Assembly (NCBI RefSeq): GCF_900163645.1
Contig: NZ_FUKM01000046.1
Coordinates: 124,001-188,000 of the forward strand
Origin: Halomonas citrativorans
Lineage (GTDB): Bacteria; Pseudomonadota; Gammaproteobacteria; Pseudomonadales; Halomonadaceae
Direction of reading: 5' to 3'
DNA: 64,000 bases
A program made the translations under genes and the position numbers. Below are positions 8,739 through 17,865 of the stretch, in pieces. The notes under the pieces are model-generated. The model was given only the letters and a program-made list of their open reading frames with translations. It had not been told where the DNA came from and searched no databases. Within the stretch, counting starts at the first letter, position 1. Each line of letters opens with the position of its first letter.

Positions 8739-9240
8739 TTTACTGGAGTGGCGCCTCTGCCAGCGGGTGACACGACTCAACCTGTTTCGCCCGTGGCGAA
8801 TTCTCTTACAGGCCGCCAGTCGAATAGGTGACTGGCCTATCTGGGTACTGCTGATAGCCGCTCAGCCTTGGCTACAGCCGGATGGAACCTGGCGTATGGT
8901 GCAATACGCCAGCATCGCACTGCTGGCGATGGCAGTATACCGCCTGGTCAAAACGCGCCTGTGCCGCGAGCGGCCTTTTATCACCTACCTGGGGGGCGTG
9001 CATTGCGGGGAGCCTGCGCGTGACCGTTACAGCTTCCCTAGCGGCCACACCATGCATGCCATGCTGTTCAGCGTACTGGTGGCAGTCCATACGCCGTGGT
9101 TGCTTCCTTTAGTAGTGCCTTTGGCCTTACTGATTGCGATTTCTCGTGTTGGGCTTGGATTACACTACATTAGCGATGTTCTTGCAGGCGCCGCTATGGG
9201 TTATGGCTTTGCTCTACTTAGCCTCTATTGGGCAGGCTAA
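8701..9240 (+). CDS. PAP2-family membrane phosphatase
   Basis: 179 aa. The three phosphatase motifs are intact: K84-x6-R91-P92 (KTRLCRERP), P113-S-G-H116 and S148-R-x5-H155-x3-D159. Four to five membrane helices surround them. The start at 8701 is set by CAGGAG six bases upstream; a longer open frame from 8611 would overlap the previous gene far more. It probably dephosphorylates a lipid phosphate (phosphatidate, undecaprenyl pyrophosphate or phosphatidylglycerophosphate). Coupling to a lipid-type glycosyltransferase suggests shared glycolipid metabolism. Confidence 0.88.
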   Translation: MRPRPLVVFDRLDLLEWRLCQRVTRLNLFRPWRILLQAASRIGDWPIWVLLIAAQPWLQPDGTWRMVQYASIALLAMAVYRLVKTRLCRERPFITYLGGVHCGEPARDRYSFPSGHTMHAMLFSVLVAVHTPWLLPLVVPLALLIAISRVGLGLHYISDVLAGAAMGYGFALLSLYWAG

Positions 9241-9414
9241 ACATTAACTATTCGCCAATTTAACCACGACGCACTACGTTAAAACCAACCCTGTCATTTA
9301 CTTGGTCTTGCGAAGACGGCATACGCCCTCTCGCATTCATTATCGGACGCATGGTGCCCGACAGAGGCCGTGGCCGCTGGCAGAAAAAATAGCCCGCCGC
9401 GTTATGCTCACCCC

Positions 9415-9450
9415 AAACGATCATGCCCACTTTCGTGGGCATGATCGTTT
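9415..9450. terminator. bidirectional terminator-like hairpin
   Basis: A perfect 16-bp stem (9415-9430 with 9435-9450) closes on a TTTC loop. It ends in TTT on both strands. It lies between the PAP2 gene on plus and a small minus-strand gene, so it can serve both. Confidence 0.7.
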
Positions 9451-9493
9451 AGTGTATGTATCATTCTTAGAACGCGCCGTTGGGCGGTAAACA

Positions 9494-9625
9494 TCAAATA
9501 TCGGGCGGTATGTCTTCGTGGTTTTCTGTTGTGACCATAAAAGAGCTTTTAAACATCATGTATAACCCGATGGCGGAAAACACCAAGAACAGCACAAACA
9601 TGCATAACATCAATCCCATCGCCAT
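9494..9625 (-). CDS. 43-aa single-pass membrane protein, unknown
   Basis: A 43-codon frame starts with MAMGLMLCMFVLFLVFSAIG, a strong membrane helix, followed by YMMFKSSF and a hydrophilic, acidic tail ending IPPDI. CAGGAAC lies about 8 bases before the ATG. A terminator-like hairpin follows at 9415-9450. An 8-bp inverted repeat (GATTTAGT at 9679-9686, ACTAAATC at 9702-9709) upstream could be an operator. It is too short for most gene finders. No family recognised; the balance of helix, start and tail argues for a real gene. Confidence 0.55.
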   Translation of the reverse strand: MAMGLMLCMFVLFLVFSAIGLYMMFKSSFMVTTENHEDIPPDI

Positions 9626-9798
9626 AACGCTTGTTCCTGAAATGCGCGGCTACTGCATTGGCATGTTCTAACCGCTTAGATTTAGTATGCTGCAAGGATA
9701 GACTAAATCGGCGACGTCATCTGTACAAATCTTTTGCAGATTATAAGCAGAAAGCAACAATGTTATAACTTTCAACAACTTAAAAAAACACACAACGC

Positions 9799-9975
9799 AA
9801 AAAAACCACATCGCTTACGCGAAGTGGTCATTTTGCATCTCAGCCAATCCTTGGCCTCGACGATTAGCATATCCTTATGCTAATACAAATGAGCGGATGA
9901 GTGTCCTTTAACGTCCTGTTCTTCTACTTGGCTCCTGCCTTCCCTTACTTCCTACCAATCCGCTCATGTTGTTCC
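9799..9975 (-). ncRNA. CsrB/RsmZ-like small RNA with GGA-loop hairpins
   Basis: Read on the minus strand, this ~177-base stretch has nine GGA motifs and no reading frame. Several sit in hairpin loops: an 8-bp stem TTAGCATA/TATGCTAA with loop AGGA (9864-9883), GCCAA-GGA-TTGGC (9843-9855), GGC-AGGA-GCC and AAC-AGGAC-GTT. ATGAGCGGAT (9958-9967) pairs perfectly with ATCCGCTCAT (9889-9898) to close the 5' domain. It ends in an intrinsic terminator, ten-base stem at 9805-9814/9819-9828 with one mismatch, then seven Ts (9799-9805). TATCAT at 9981-9986 is a possible -10. GGA-rich hairpin RNAs of this kind sequester CsrA/RsmA, so a global post-transcriptional role is inferred. Confidence 0.72.
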
Positions 9976-10393
9976 TACTCATGATATTGCAGGCTTTAGG
10001 CCAACCACCAACATAAAAACATAAAAACAATTAAATCAATGACTTGAAACAAAAATACTTTTCTAAAAAACAACTAAAACCCTCTTTAACCGTGTGCAAA
10101 AAAGGCACATGCGACAAAAAATACCTGCCCATTAGATGGCAACCGTGACACTAAGCGCCACTGGGGAAGCTGAACGTTTGGCCATTGCTCACTTTATTTC
10201 GGCCAAAACGTACTACTTATTACCCTAACGTGTTATTGCTGGCTAATATAAAGAGAAGGCAAGATACTTCGAAGGCGCGCTTGGTATGGGCTACTGCGTT
10301 GCTGATGCAGCCGTACTGTTTTATGTAAGAATGGTTTTACGCAAGACTGTTTCTACTCACGACTATTTCTGATCAACAAGAAGGGATCATTCA

Positions 10394-10525
10394 ATGAAAC
10401 GCACATGGGCGATGGGTGTAGTGCTATTAACCACACTGCTGGCGATCAGCGGTTGTAATACGATTCATGGCGCGGGAGAGGATATCTCGGAAGGCGGCCA
10501 GGCGATTGAAAGAGCAGCGGAATAA
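10394..10525 (+). CDS. ecnB: entericidin A/B family lipoprotein
   Basis: 43 aa. A lipoprotein signal ends in the lipobox AISGC (Cys21), followed by the family motif NTIHGAGEDISEGGQAIERA. It is exported and lipidated. In E. coli entericidins form a stationary-phase antidote/toxin pair; only one gene is present here, so the toxin role is uncertain. AAGGGAT precedes the start. The next gene begins 5 bases after the stop, suggesting cotranscription. Confidence 0.85.
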   Translation: MKRTWAMGVVLLTTLLAISGCNTIHGAGEDISEGGQAIERAAE

Positions 10526-10530
10526 CCATA

Positions 10531-11067
10531 ATGATGACCGTCTATCTTTCACACGGCTTGGAAAGCGGGCCCGGTGCCTTGAAAATTCAGGCACTCAAAG
10601 GGATCGCCGAAACGCTCGATGATTGTGAGCCGGTCGTTATGGATTACCGTGGCATGGCAGAGCCCCCCAGGCGGCTGGATCACCTGTTGGATACTCTGTC
10701 AAAACGCAATGATAACCCCGCAGCGTGCGTGCTAGCGGGTTCAAGCTTGGGAGGATGGCTGAGCGCTGCGGTTAGCGCTCAGCATCCCCTTTTAGGTTGT
10801 TTTTTACTTGCCCCTGCGCTTGGCTTACCGGCGTACCCCGAAACCTCGCCGATGATTCAGGCTCAGCTTACCCATATCATCCACGGCTGGCAGGATGACG
10901 TCGTACTGCCCGGCCCCGTTATTGAACGCGCCCGGTTACAGCAACTCTCGTTACGGATGGTTGATGACGACCATCGTCTTCACGCTAGCCTGGACACCAT
11001 ACTGAGCGACTTTGAGCGTTTTCTAACGCAGTGCCAAACGCTTACCAAGCAATCAATGCTCGTTTAG
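10531..11067 (+). CDS. YqiA-like alpha/beta hydrolase
   Basis: 178 aa. The fold opens with VYLSHGLESGPGALKIQAL. The nucleophile elbow is GSSLGGW, with an acid in HGWQDDVV and a histidine in DDDHRLH, forming a Ser-Asp-His triad. This matches the YqiA/UPF0227 group of small esterases, whose natural substrate is not established. It follows the entericidin-like gene closely. Confidence 0.82.
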   Translation: MMTVYLSHGLESGPGALKIQALKGIAETLDDCEPVVMDYRGMAEPPRRLDHLLDTLSKRNDNPAACVLAGSSLGGWLSAAVSAQHPLLGCFLLAPALGLPAYPETSPMIQAQLTHIIHGWQDDVVLPGPVIERARLQQLSLRMVDDDHRLHASLDTILSDFERFLTQCQTLTKQSMLV

Positions 11068-11084
11068 CGCGAACAGTGGCACCA

Positions 11085-12512
11085 TTATTCGTCTGCCAGG
11101 GCGGGTAGCAGCGTCTTTAATTTACGCGTTAGTGTATTGCGCCCCCAGCCTAACAATTCCGCTGCTTCTCCTTTACGCCCACCGGTATGTTTTAACGCCG
11201 TCTCAATCAGAATTTTCTCAAAGTCGGGTACGGCCTCTTCCAACAGATGTGTATGCCCTTCGGCCAGAGCACGGTCGGCCCATTCCCGAAAGGCGGTGCG
11301 CCAGTCGCCGTGGCCACCGCTTTCAGTTGCCTGGGGGGAGCGTAGCTCTGGCGGTAAGTCCTCCACCAGAATTTCACGCCCAGACGCCATTACCGTTAAC
11401 CAGCGGCAGATATTTTCCAGTTGGCGCACGTTACCCGGCCACGACAGGCGCGTCAGGTGCTCCTCGGTTTCAGCCGTGAGTACCTTGATGTCGGTGGCAA
11501 GTTCTTTGGCGGCTTCAGCCAGAAAATGCCGTGTGAGTCGTGGGATATCCTCACGGCGTTCGGCAAGACGCGGCAAGTGAATGCGGATAACATTCAGGCG
11601 GTGAAAAAGGTCCTCACGAAAGCGCCCATCATCCACCAGCGACTCAAGGTTCTGGTGTGTCGCGGCGATAATCCGCACGTCGACCTTGACCGGGGTATGT
11701 CCGCCCACTCGGTAGAACTCACCGTCGGCCAATACGCGCAGCAAGCGAGTTTGGGTTTCAGCCGGCATATCACCGATCTCATCCAGAAACAGCGTGCCGC
11801 CGTTGGCCTGTTCAAAGCGCCCCTGGCGCTGGGCAGCGGCCCCGGTAAACGCGCCTTTTTCGTGGCCAAACAGTTCAGACTCAATCAGATCACGCGGGAT
11901 AGCCGCCATGTTCAGGGCAATAAACGGCTTGCCCGCCCGGGGGCTGTGCTGGTGGAGTGCCTGGGCTACACGCTCTTTACCGGTGCCCGACTCGCCATTG
12001 ATGAGCACAGTAATATGCGAATGAGAGAGCCGCCCAATGGCCCGAAACACCTCCTGCATGGCCGGGGCTTCACCAATGATTTCTGCGTTCAAACCTTCGG
12101 GAACGCTGATCGGCCGTTGGCGCTCGCGCGCATGAGCCACCGCCCGGCGCACAAGCGCCAGCGCTTCATCCACATCAAACGGCTTGGGCAGGTACTCAAA
12201 CGCACCGCCTTGATAAGAAGCCACTGCACTGTCGAGATCCGAATGAGCGGTCATGATGATGACCGGCAAATCCGGGTGCGCCTCACGGATGTGCGACATA
12301 AGATCCAGCCCATCAATGCCCGGCATGCGAATGTCAGTCACCAGCACATCCGGTGGGGTTTTCAGCAGTCGTTCCAGTACTGTATCGGCGCGCTCTATGC
12401 ACTCTACATCAAGATCCGGCTGTGCCAATGCACGTTCAAGCACCCAGCGGATAGCGCGATCGTCATCCACAACGACCACCCGTGCAACCTCGTTACGTGT
12501 CGCCTCTATCAT
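11085..12512 (-). CDS. ntrC: nitrogen regulation response regulator NtrC
   Basis: 475 aa. The receiver domain has the acidic pocket VVDDDRAI and phosphoacceptor Asp in VTDIRMPG. The AAA+ domain has Walker A GESGTGKE, the sigma-54-contacting GAFTGA loop and Walker B GGTLFLDEIGDM. A Fis-type helix-turn-helix closes the protein (GGRKGEAAELLGWGRNTLTRKL). The start at 12512 uses GGAGA and overlaps the ntrB stop by ATGA, so it is coupled to its kinase. It activates sigma-54 promoters such as glnA under nitrogen limitation. Confidence 0.96.
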   Translation of the reverse strand: MIEATRNEVARVVVVDDDRAIRWVLERALAQPDLDVECIERADTVLERLLKTPPDVLVTDIRMPGIDGLDLMSHIREAHPDLPVIIMTAHSDLDSAVASYQGGAFEYLPKPFDVDEALALVRRAVAHARERQRPISVPEGLNAEIIGEAPAMQEVFRAIGRLSHSHITVLINGESGTGKERVAQALHQHSPRAGKPFIALNMAAIPRDLIESELFGHEKGAFTGAAAQRQGRFEQANGGTLFLDEIGDMPAETQTRLLRVLADGEFYRVGGHTPVKVDVRIIAATHQNLESLVDDGRFREDLFHRLNVIRIHLPRLAERREDIPRLTRHFLAEAAKELATDIKVLTAETEEHLTRLSWPGNVRQLENICRWLTVMASGREILVEDLPPELRSPQATESGGHGDWRTAFREWADRALAEGHTHLLEEAVPDFEKILIETALKHTGGRKGEAAELLGWGRNTLTRKLKTLLPALADE

Positions 12513-13567
12513 GATGCTTCTCCGGTACAATTAATAACCAATGGAATCAGTAAGCGGAACTCGGTGTGCCCGGGACGTGAGTCACATTCAATCAACCCTT
12601 GATGCTGATGCAGGATCGACTGAGCGATGGACAACCCCAATCCGCTGCCTTCAGCACGCCCTGACACCATCGGGTAGAAGAGCGTTTCTTTAAGTCCTTC
12701 CGGGATACCAGGGCCGTTATCGATCACACCCACCTCGCTCACTAACCGGTGGCGCTCAGCACCCAGGGTGAACTGACGCCGGGCACGGGTGCGCAGCATC
12801 AATTCGGGCACAGGGGTCTCGGCATCGCTCATGGCCTGCACGGCGTTCCTGGCCACGTTAAGCACGGCCTGGATCATCTGCGCCTCATCCCCGGAAAGGT
12901 CCGGCAGGCTAGGGTCGTAATCGCGGTGGATGGTGATATTCGGATGTTCAGCCACCAGCAGCGTTCTTACCCGCTCCAGCACTTTGTGGATGTTCACCGG
13001 CGCGTGCTTAACAATGCGATTCGGGCCAAGCATCGAATCCACCAGATCACGCAAGCGGTCAACCTCCTCCACGATGATATGGGTAAACTCACGCAATTCA
13101 GGCTTATCCAGGTCACGCTCTAATAGCTGAGCCGCCCCGCGGATGCCGCCCAGCGGATTTTTCACTTCATGGGCCAAGCCCCGGGCCAGCACTTTGATGG
13201 TTTCCTGGCGCGTGGTTAGCGCTTCCTCGCGGGAAATTTGCATCAAGCGGTCACGAGGCTCTACTTCCAGCAGAAGCTCGTCTGCCGACAGGGGCGTCAC
13301 GGTGTAATCCACCGTCAGCGCTTCACCGTTAACCGGGGTAATGCGCGCCTCGCGCTGGGTGTAGGGATGAAAGGCATCCCGCGCCTTGGCCAACACCTGG
13401 TCAATACTTTCATCACCGCCCAGCAGGGTATCCAGGCTGCTCCCCTGCACACGGCTAAAGCTTACTGCCAACAGCGCTTCGGCGGCAGGGTTCATCCAGC
13501 GTACGCGGAGCTCACCGTCCAGCAGCAGCACTGCCATGGAGAGATGTTCTAGTAAACGCTGATACAT
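12509..13567 (-). CDS. ntrB: nitrogen regulation sensor histidine kinase NtrB
   Basis: 352 aa. A PAS domain (MAVLLLDGELRVRWMNPAAEALL) is followed by the H-box ARGLAHEVKNPLGGIRGAAQLLE and an ATPase with N-box NVARNAVQAM, DNGPGIP and SGLGLSIAQSI. It is cytoplasmic, as expected. The start at 13567 is preferred because it gives the family length and follows AGGAC; the open frame extends to 13729 but that part is not NtrB-like. It phosphorylates or dephosphorylates NtrC according to PII state. It lies downstream of the glnA terminator. Confidence 0.94.
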   Translation of the reverse strand: MYQRLLEHLSMAVLLLDGELRVRWMNPAAEALLAVSFSRVQGSSLDTLLGGDESIDQVLAKARDAFHPYTQREARITPVNGEALTVDYTVTPLSADELLLEVEPRDRLMQISREEALTTRQETIKVLARGLAHEVKNPLGGIRGAAQLLERDLDKPELREFTHIIVEEVDRLRDLVDSMLGPNRIVKHAPVNIHKVLERVRTLLVAEHPNITIHRDYDPSLPDLSGDEAQMIQAVLNVARNAVQAMSDAETPVPELMLRTRARRQFTLGAERHRLVSEVGVIDNGPGIPEGLKETLFYPMVSGRAEGSGLGLSIAQSILHQHQGLIECDSRPGHTEFRLLIPLVINCTGEAS

Positions 13568-13728
13568 GAAGTGTCCTGAATGTCGCTGATAAAAACGTTC
13601 AATACGTAAGAGAAACTGCAAAAAGCACGCCAGGTTGGCCCCTTTCATCAGCATGCACGCCTTGTGGGGGCCAAGACTTGTTTCAACGAGCGTTAAGCGC
13701 GCAACCTGCCAGGGTGCGATCCACCACA

Positions 13729-13745
13729 TGCACTATTTTAGTGCA
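13729..13745. promoter_or_regulatory. NtrC-binding palindrome between glnA and ntrB
   Basis: TGCACTATTTTAGTGCA is a perfect 17-base palindrome that fits the NtrC consensus TGCAC-N7-GTGCA. It lies about 160 bases upstream of the ntrB start, so NtrC probably controls its own operon separately from glnA. Confidence 0.7.
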
Positions 13746-13787
13746 TGGAGTACCGTTAAGGCTCACCCTCTCACTGGTTAAGTGCAA

Positions 13788-13814
13788 TAAAAAACCCCGC
13801 CGAAGCGGGGTTTT
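13788..13814 (-). terminator. glnA intrinsic terminator
   Basis: On the minus strand AAAACCCCGC-TTCG-GCGGGGTTTT is followed by more Ts. It lies 24 bases past the glnA stop and separates it from ntrBC. Confidence 0.88.
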
Positions 13815-13837
13815 AGGGCTATCGCGTCAAAACGCGA

Positions 13838-15244
13838 TTAGCAGCTGTAGTACATATCAAATTCGATGGGGTGCGTGGTCATGCGAATACGCTCCACTTC
13901 TTCCATCTTGAGTTCGATATAGGCATCAATCATATCGTCGGTGAACACGCCACCTTCGGTCAGGAACGCACGGTCAGCGTCGAGCGCTTCCAGAGCCTGG
14001 TCCAGGCTGTTGGCAACGGTCGGTACCAACTTGCCTTCTTCTGGCGGCAGGTCGTACAGGTTCTTGTCCATGGCATCGCCAGGATGAATCTTGTTCTTGA
14101 TGCCGTCGATACCTGCCATTAGCAGAGCAGCAAACGACAGGTACGGGTTAGCGGTCGGGTCAGGGAAGCGGGTTTCAACGCGCTTGCCTTTGGGGCTTAC
14201 CGTATAGGGAATCCGGATAGAGGCGGAACGGTTACGGGCGCTGTAAGCCAGCATAACCGGCGCTTCAAACCCCGGTACCAAACGCTTGTACGAGTTGGTC
14301 GAGGCGTTGGTGAAGGCGTTCAGAGCGCGTGCGTGCTTGATCACACCGCCGATGTAATACAGCGCCATTTCCGACAGGCCTGCGTATTCATCACCGGCAA
14401 ACTGGTTCTGACCATCTTTCCAGAACGACTGGTGAATATGCATACCAGAACCGTTGTCGCCAACCAGCGGCTTGGGCATGAAGGTCGCGGTTTTGCCGTA
14501 CGCGTGGGCCACGTTGTGGATCACGTACTTCATTTCCTGAACTTCGTCCGCCTTCTTCACCAGCGTATTGAATTTAACGCCGATCTCGTTCTGCCCCGCA
14601 TTCGCCACTTCGTGGTGGTGAACTTCAACGGTCTGACCAATCGCTTCCAGGGTGTTACACATCGCGCCACGAATATCGTGGAAGCTGTCGACCGGAGGAA
14701 CCGGGAAGTAACCGCCTTTAACGCGCGGACGGTGCCCTAGGTTGCCGCCCTCTACCTGATTACTGGTCGCCCAAGCGCCCTCATCGGAAGAAATCTTGTA
14801 CATGGAGCCCTGAATATCGGTCTTCCAATGCACTTCGTCAAAAATGAAGAACTCAGGCTCCGGACCGAAGAAAGCAGTATCGCCCAAGCCGGTAGACTCC
14901 AGGTACGCCTCAGCGCGCTTAGCGATAGAACGCGGGTCACGGTCATAGCCCTGCATCGTGGCAGGCTCGATGATATCGCAACGCAAAATCAGAGTAGCGT
15001 CTTCGGTGAAGGGGTCGAGGAAAGCAGTGCCGTCTTCCGGGCGCAGGATCATGTCGGATTCGTTAATGCCTTTCCAGCCCTCGATTGAGGAGCCATCGAA
15101 CATTTGGCCATTCTCGAAGAACTCTTCGTCTACATCGCGGGCAGGCACGGTAACGTGCTGCTCTTTACCACGAGTATCGGTGAAACGCAGATCCACCCAC
15201 TTAACATCATGTTCTTCAATTAGCGCGAGAGTCTTGGCTGACAT
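13838..15244 (-). CDS. glnA: glutamine synthetase type I
   Basis: 468 aa, full length for GSI-beta. Recognisable elements are the DGSSIEGW loop, the metal-binding EPEFFIFD and NEIGVKF, ATP-binding [12 protein letters not shown], the Glu-flap NRSASIRIP and the adenylylation Tyr in [11 protein letters not shown]. It makes glutamine from glutamate, ammonia and ATP. The start at 15244 follows GGAGGC; the longer frame to 15313 adds an unrelated N terminus. A sigma-54 promoter and an NtrC site lie upstream. Confidence 0.97.
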   Translation of the reverse strand: MSAKTLALIEEHDVKWVDLRFTDTRGKEQHVTVPARDVDEEFFENGQMFDGSSIEGWKGINESDMILRPEDGTAFLDPFTEDATLILRCDIIEPATMQGYDRDPRSIAKRAEAYLESTGLGDTAFFGPEPEFFIFDEVHWKTDIQGSMYKISSDEGAWATSNQVEGGNLGHRPRVKGGYFPVPPVDSFHDIRGAMCNTLEAIGQTVEVHHHEVANAGQNEIGVKFNTLVKKADEVQEMKYVIHNVAHAYGKTATFMPKPLVGDNGSGMHIHQSFWKDGQNQFAGDEYAGLSEMALYYIGGVIKHARALNAFTNASTNSYKRLVPGFEAPVMLAYSARNRSASIRIPYTVSPKGKRVETRFPDPTANPYLSFAALLMAGIDGIKNKIHPGDAMDKNLYDLPPEEGKLVPTVANSLDQALEALDADRAFLTEGGVFTDDMIDAYIELKMEEVERIRMTTHPIEFDMYYSC

Positions 15245-15479
15245 TGTGCCTCCGATATGGGCGTGGCTTAAAGCATGTAACAGTAAGCTATCGATAAAAG
15301 TGTTATTAGACAAACCCCGTCATTTAATAAAGTGCGTGCCTGACAGGCCTATCCTTTTTATTCGCTTAACGTTTGCCTGAAATTGAATCACACATCGCCT
15401 AGCGATCATTTCAAACCGGCTATTGTTGTAGCACGCCGAGAGGCATCTGCCTACGGTGGCTAGCCGCTGACAAGTATAA

Positions 15480-15496
15480 TGCAGAGAACATGCCAA
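15480..15496 (-). promoter_or_regulatory. sigma-54 promoter of glnA
   Basis: TTGGCATGTTCTCTGCA on the minus strand has the invariant GG and GC separated by exactly ten bases, as in -24/-12 promoters. The implied transcription start is near 15469, giving a ~225-base leader before glnA. Confidence 0.6.
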
Positions 15497-15656
15497 CCCT
15501 GCACCAACATGTCCTACTAAATCACTAACCTGTTGTTTTAAAGTATATAAAAAATGCGCCTGCATGCCTCTCTATGACGCATAAATATTTCCCGAGGCTT
15601 CTAAACACACGCTGACCTGTTTTTTTGACCCAAAATAGATCAAATATAAGTATAAG

Positions 15657-15673
15657 CGCACCTAATTGGTGCA
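15657..15673. promoter_or_regulatory. NtrC enhancer site upstream of glnA
   Basis: CGCACCTAATTGGTGCA matches TGCACC-N5-GGTGCA except for the first base. It lies about 170 bases upstream of the sigma-54 element, a normal enhancer distance. The rest of the 487-base gap between glnA and the acyltransferase (15245-15731) shows no gene. Confidence 0.65.
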
Positions 15674-15731
15674 TAAAAAGACATTGAGCGCCCCTCTCAG
15701 CTTCCAGCCCACCGCACGGCGCGTCAACGCC

Positions 15732-16760
15732 CTACACTTTTAGCCGCTTGCCAAACATCATGGCCCCGGCTTTTGTGGTGTTCGCCATTTTATTGAGCAG
15801 GATAGAGCCCGTGGCACCCATCACTATCAGCAACAGCACGTAAACCGTGATAGGCAGCGCCAACGGCATCACCAACGCATCGGTAATGGCAAAAAACATG
15901 GGGTGCGCCAGGTAAATACCAAACGAATACTGATTGATATAGCGCACCCAGCGAGGCGCTGTGATGTCTTTTAAATAACGCATCGCTACAAACGTTGAGA
16001 GCATGAACAGCGGTATCACCCACACTTCCTTGGATGAGAACTGCAACCAACCCGCCACACTGGCCGCGACCAGCAGGCAAACCAACACGACCAGCCACAA
16101 AGGCCACGACAGGTACTGCATCCATAAAGGCCGCAGCGGTGCCTGGGCTCCACTATCAAAGGGGTAGTAACGCACCAGCACCAGGGCTAGAAAGAACAGA
16201 TATATCCAGCCCAGAGGCGCCACCCAGAGCAGATACCCCGGCAGCGCCACACCCAGCCAATACGCTACTCCCCAGTACGTCATACTCACCCAACAGCTCA
16301 CCCACAGCCACGGCACCGGGTTAAAGCGCCACAGCTGCCAACGGGTAAACAGCCAATAAGCGATATAAAACTGCATGGCGATAATCAAGAAATAACCGTG
16401 CCACCCGGCGAAAACAAAGTACTCCAGCGCATTGGCGGCAAAGCCTACCGGCTCCCCTGTCATATACAGCTGAACCCACTCGGCTGTCGAGTAGATAAAG
16501 CCATAAACCAGATAAGGCAGCATGACGTACTTCACCCGTTGGGCCAAAAAGCCGGGCGGCACTGCCTTGTCATAGCGCATGGCAAACACAAACACTGAAA
16601 TGAACAAAAAGATCGGCGTGCCCAATACCAACGGCAGGCGCATCAGGTCGGTGGCCAGGTTATCCACACGCTGATTAACGTGGTCCAGCAAATGAAATAA
16701 AAACACGGCCACGCAGCCGTACGCACGCAACCAGTAAATTTCCTCTATCCTTTTATGCAT
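15732..16760 (-). CDS. acyltransferase family 3 membrane protein
   Basis: 342 aa with about ten hydrophobic segments. The N terminus RIEEIYWLRAYGCVAVFLFHLLDHV carries the catalytic-type His of acyltransferase-3 proteins, and FGIYLAHPMFF is typical of the C-terminal part. Such enzymes O-acylate surface sugars or exopolysaccharide in the inner membrane; the acceptor here is unknown. GGAGCAGGT precedes the chosen start at 16760; an in-frame ATG at 16784 is weaker. Confidence 0.82.
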   Translation of the reverse strand: MHKRIEEIYWLRAYGCVAVFLFHLLDHVNQRVDNLATDLMRLPLVLGTPIFLFISVFVFAMRYDKAVPPGFLAQRVKYVMLPYLVYGFIYSTAEWVQLYMTGEPVGFAANALEYFVFAGWHGYFLIIAMQFYIAYWLFTRWQLWRFNPVPWLWVSCWVSMTYWGVAYWLGVALPGYLLWVAPLGWIYLFFLALVLVRYYPFDSGAQAPLRPLWMQYLSWPLWLVVLVCLLVAASVAGWLQFSSKEVWVIPLFMLSTFVAMRYLKDITAPRWVRYINQYSFGIYLAHPMFFAITDALVMPLALPITVYVLLLIVMGATGSILLNKMANTTKAGAMMFGKRLKV

Positions 16761-16856
16761 ACCTGCTCCATGTATGCTTGACATTCGCCTGCGCTGAACA
16801 GTGTCGGCGGGTACGGTGTACGACGCTATAACCCTGCGATAATTCCCGGAGGCTGT

Positions 16857-17801
16857 TTGTCACTCTTCTCATTTTCAAGTGTATTTCATGGGTTGTTACG
16901 TTCCTTGTTGACCAGCCTGGCAGCCTTGGCGGGCCTATGGAGCCTGTTTAACACCGCCGTTGCTGGCGAGGTGCACTACGACACCTTTGACTCGCCCACG
17001 CTGGGCCACGACTACCCTTACACCGTGTATCTACCCGACCATTATGACGCCAATGCCGCCGAGCCTTACCCAGTGGTTTATCTGCTCCATGGCTCTTTTG
17101 GCAACGAACGAGACTGGCTAGCCAAGGGCAACCTTGCCCAAACCGCTGATCGTTTGATTCGCGCAGGGCACATTCCGCCTGCCGTTTTCATCATGCCCGG
17201 TAGCCGCAGCTGGTGGGTAGACGGCCATAATGAGGCCGCCCGCAGCGCCTTTTTTAACGACCTGATGCCGCATGTTGAAAACCAGTACCGAGTGGGCGCC
17301 ACGCGAGCGCTTCGCGGCGTAGGCGGGCTATCCGCTGGAGGGTTTGGCGCGCTTAATTTTGCCCTGGAAAAGCCCGAGATGTTTGCCGCCGCCGCAGCGC
17401 TAAGCCCGGCAAGCTATCTTCCGTATCCGCCGAGCAATTCTTCAGCACACCGCCATCCCGCGTTCCTGGATGAACAAGGCAATTTTGATACTGCTTTATG
17501 GGATCAGCTCAACTACCCCGCTTACCTTGAAGCGTATCGCATTAACGTAACGCCCCGACCCAGCGCAGAAGAGAGCGACATCCCGATCGTGCCACTTTAC
17601 ATTAGCGCAGGACGCAGCGATGTGTACGACGCCGAGTTTCACGCCCGCCAGCTACGCCAAGCCATGGAACGCATTCAGCCTAATGATGTACGCTTGGACC
17701 TCTACCCCGGCGGGCACACTTGGCGCGTTTGGCGTGCCAGCCTACCTGCGGCCTTAACCTTTATGTTTCAGCACATTGGCAAGGTTCCCATTAACCAATA
17801 A
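16857..17801 (+). CDS. exported esterase (esterase D/PHB depolymerase-like fold)
   Basis: 314 aa, TTG start with GGAGG five bases upstream. A signal peptide ends near AVAGEV. The alpha/beta hydrolase core shows YPVVYLLHGSFGNERDWL (oxyanion region), the nucleophile elbow GLSAGGFGALN, Asp in SAGRSDVYD and His in YPGGHTWRVW. It resembles the esterase family that includes S-formylglutathione hydrolase-like and feruloyl-esterase-like enzymes. The substrate is unknown; it should act in the periplasm or outside. Confidence 0.82.
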   Translation: MSLFSFSSVFHGLLRSLLTSLAALAGLWSLFNTAVAGEVHYDTFDSPTLGHDYPYTVYLPDHYDANAAEPYPVVYLLHGSFGNERDWLAKGNLAQTADRLIRAGHIPPAVFIMPGSRSWWVDGHNEAARSAFFNDLMPHVENQYRVGATRALRGVGGLSAGGFGALNFALEKPEMFAAAAALSPASYLPYPPSNSSAHRHPAFLDEQGNFDTALWDQLNYPAYLEAYRINVTPRPSAEESDIPIVPLYISAGRSDVYDAEFHARQLRQAMERIQPNDVRLDLYPGGHTWRVWRASLPAALTFMFQHIGKVPINQ

Positions 17802-17865
17802 CTAGCAAAACTAATAAAAATCAAACTACACTTGTGTTTTTCGGCCCACTTACAAGGAAACCACG

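Noticed and set aside
9480..9671. A 63-codon plus-strand frame
   Set aside because: It overlaps the minus-strand small membrane ORF, has no ribosome-binding site and no protein-like character.
10324..10341. TGTAAG-N6-TTTACG, similar to a GacA-type upstream site
   Set aside because: It has two mismatches in the second half-site and lies ~350 bases from the small RNA start, too far for a confident link.
11421..12602. A 393-codon frame on the plus strand
   Set aside because: It is antisense to ntrC, which has complete domain motifs, and has no family resemblance or ribosome-binding site.
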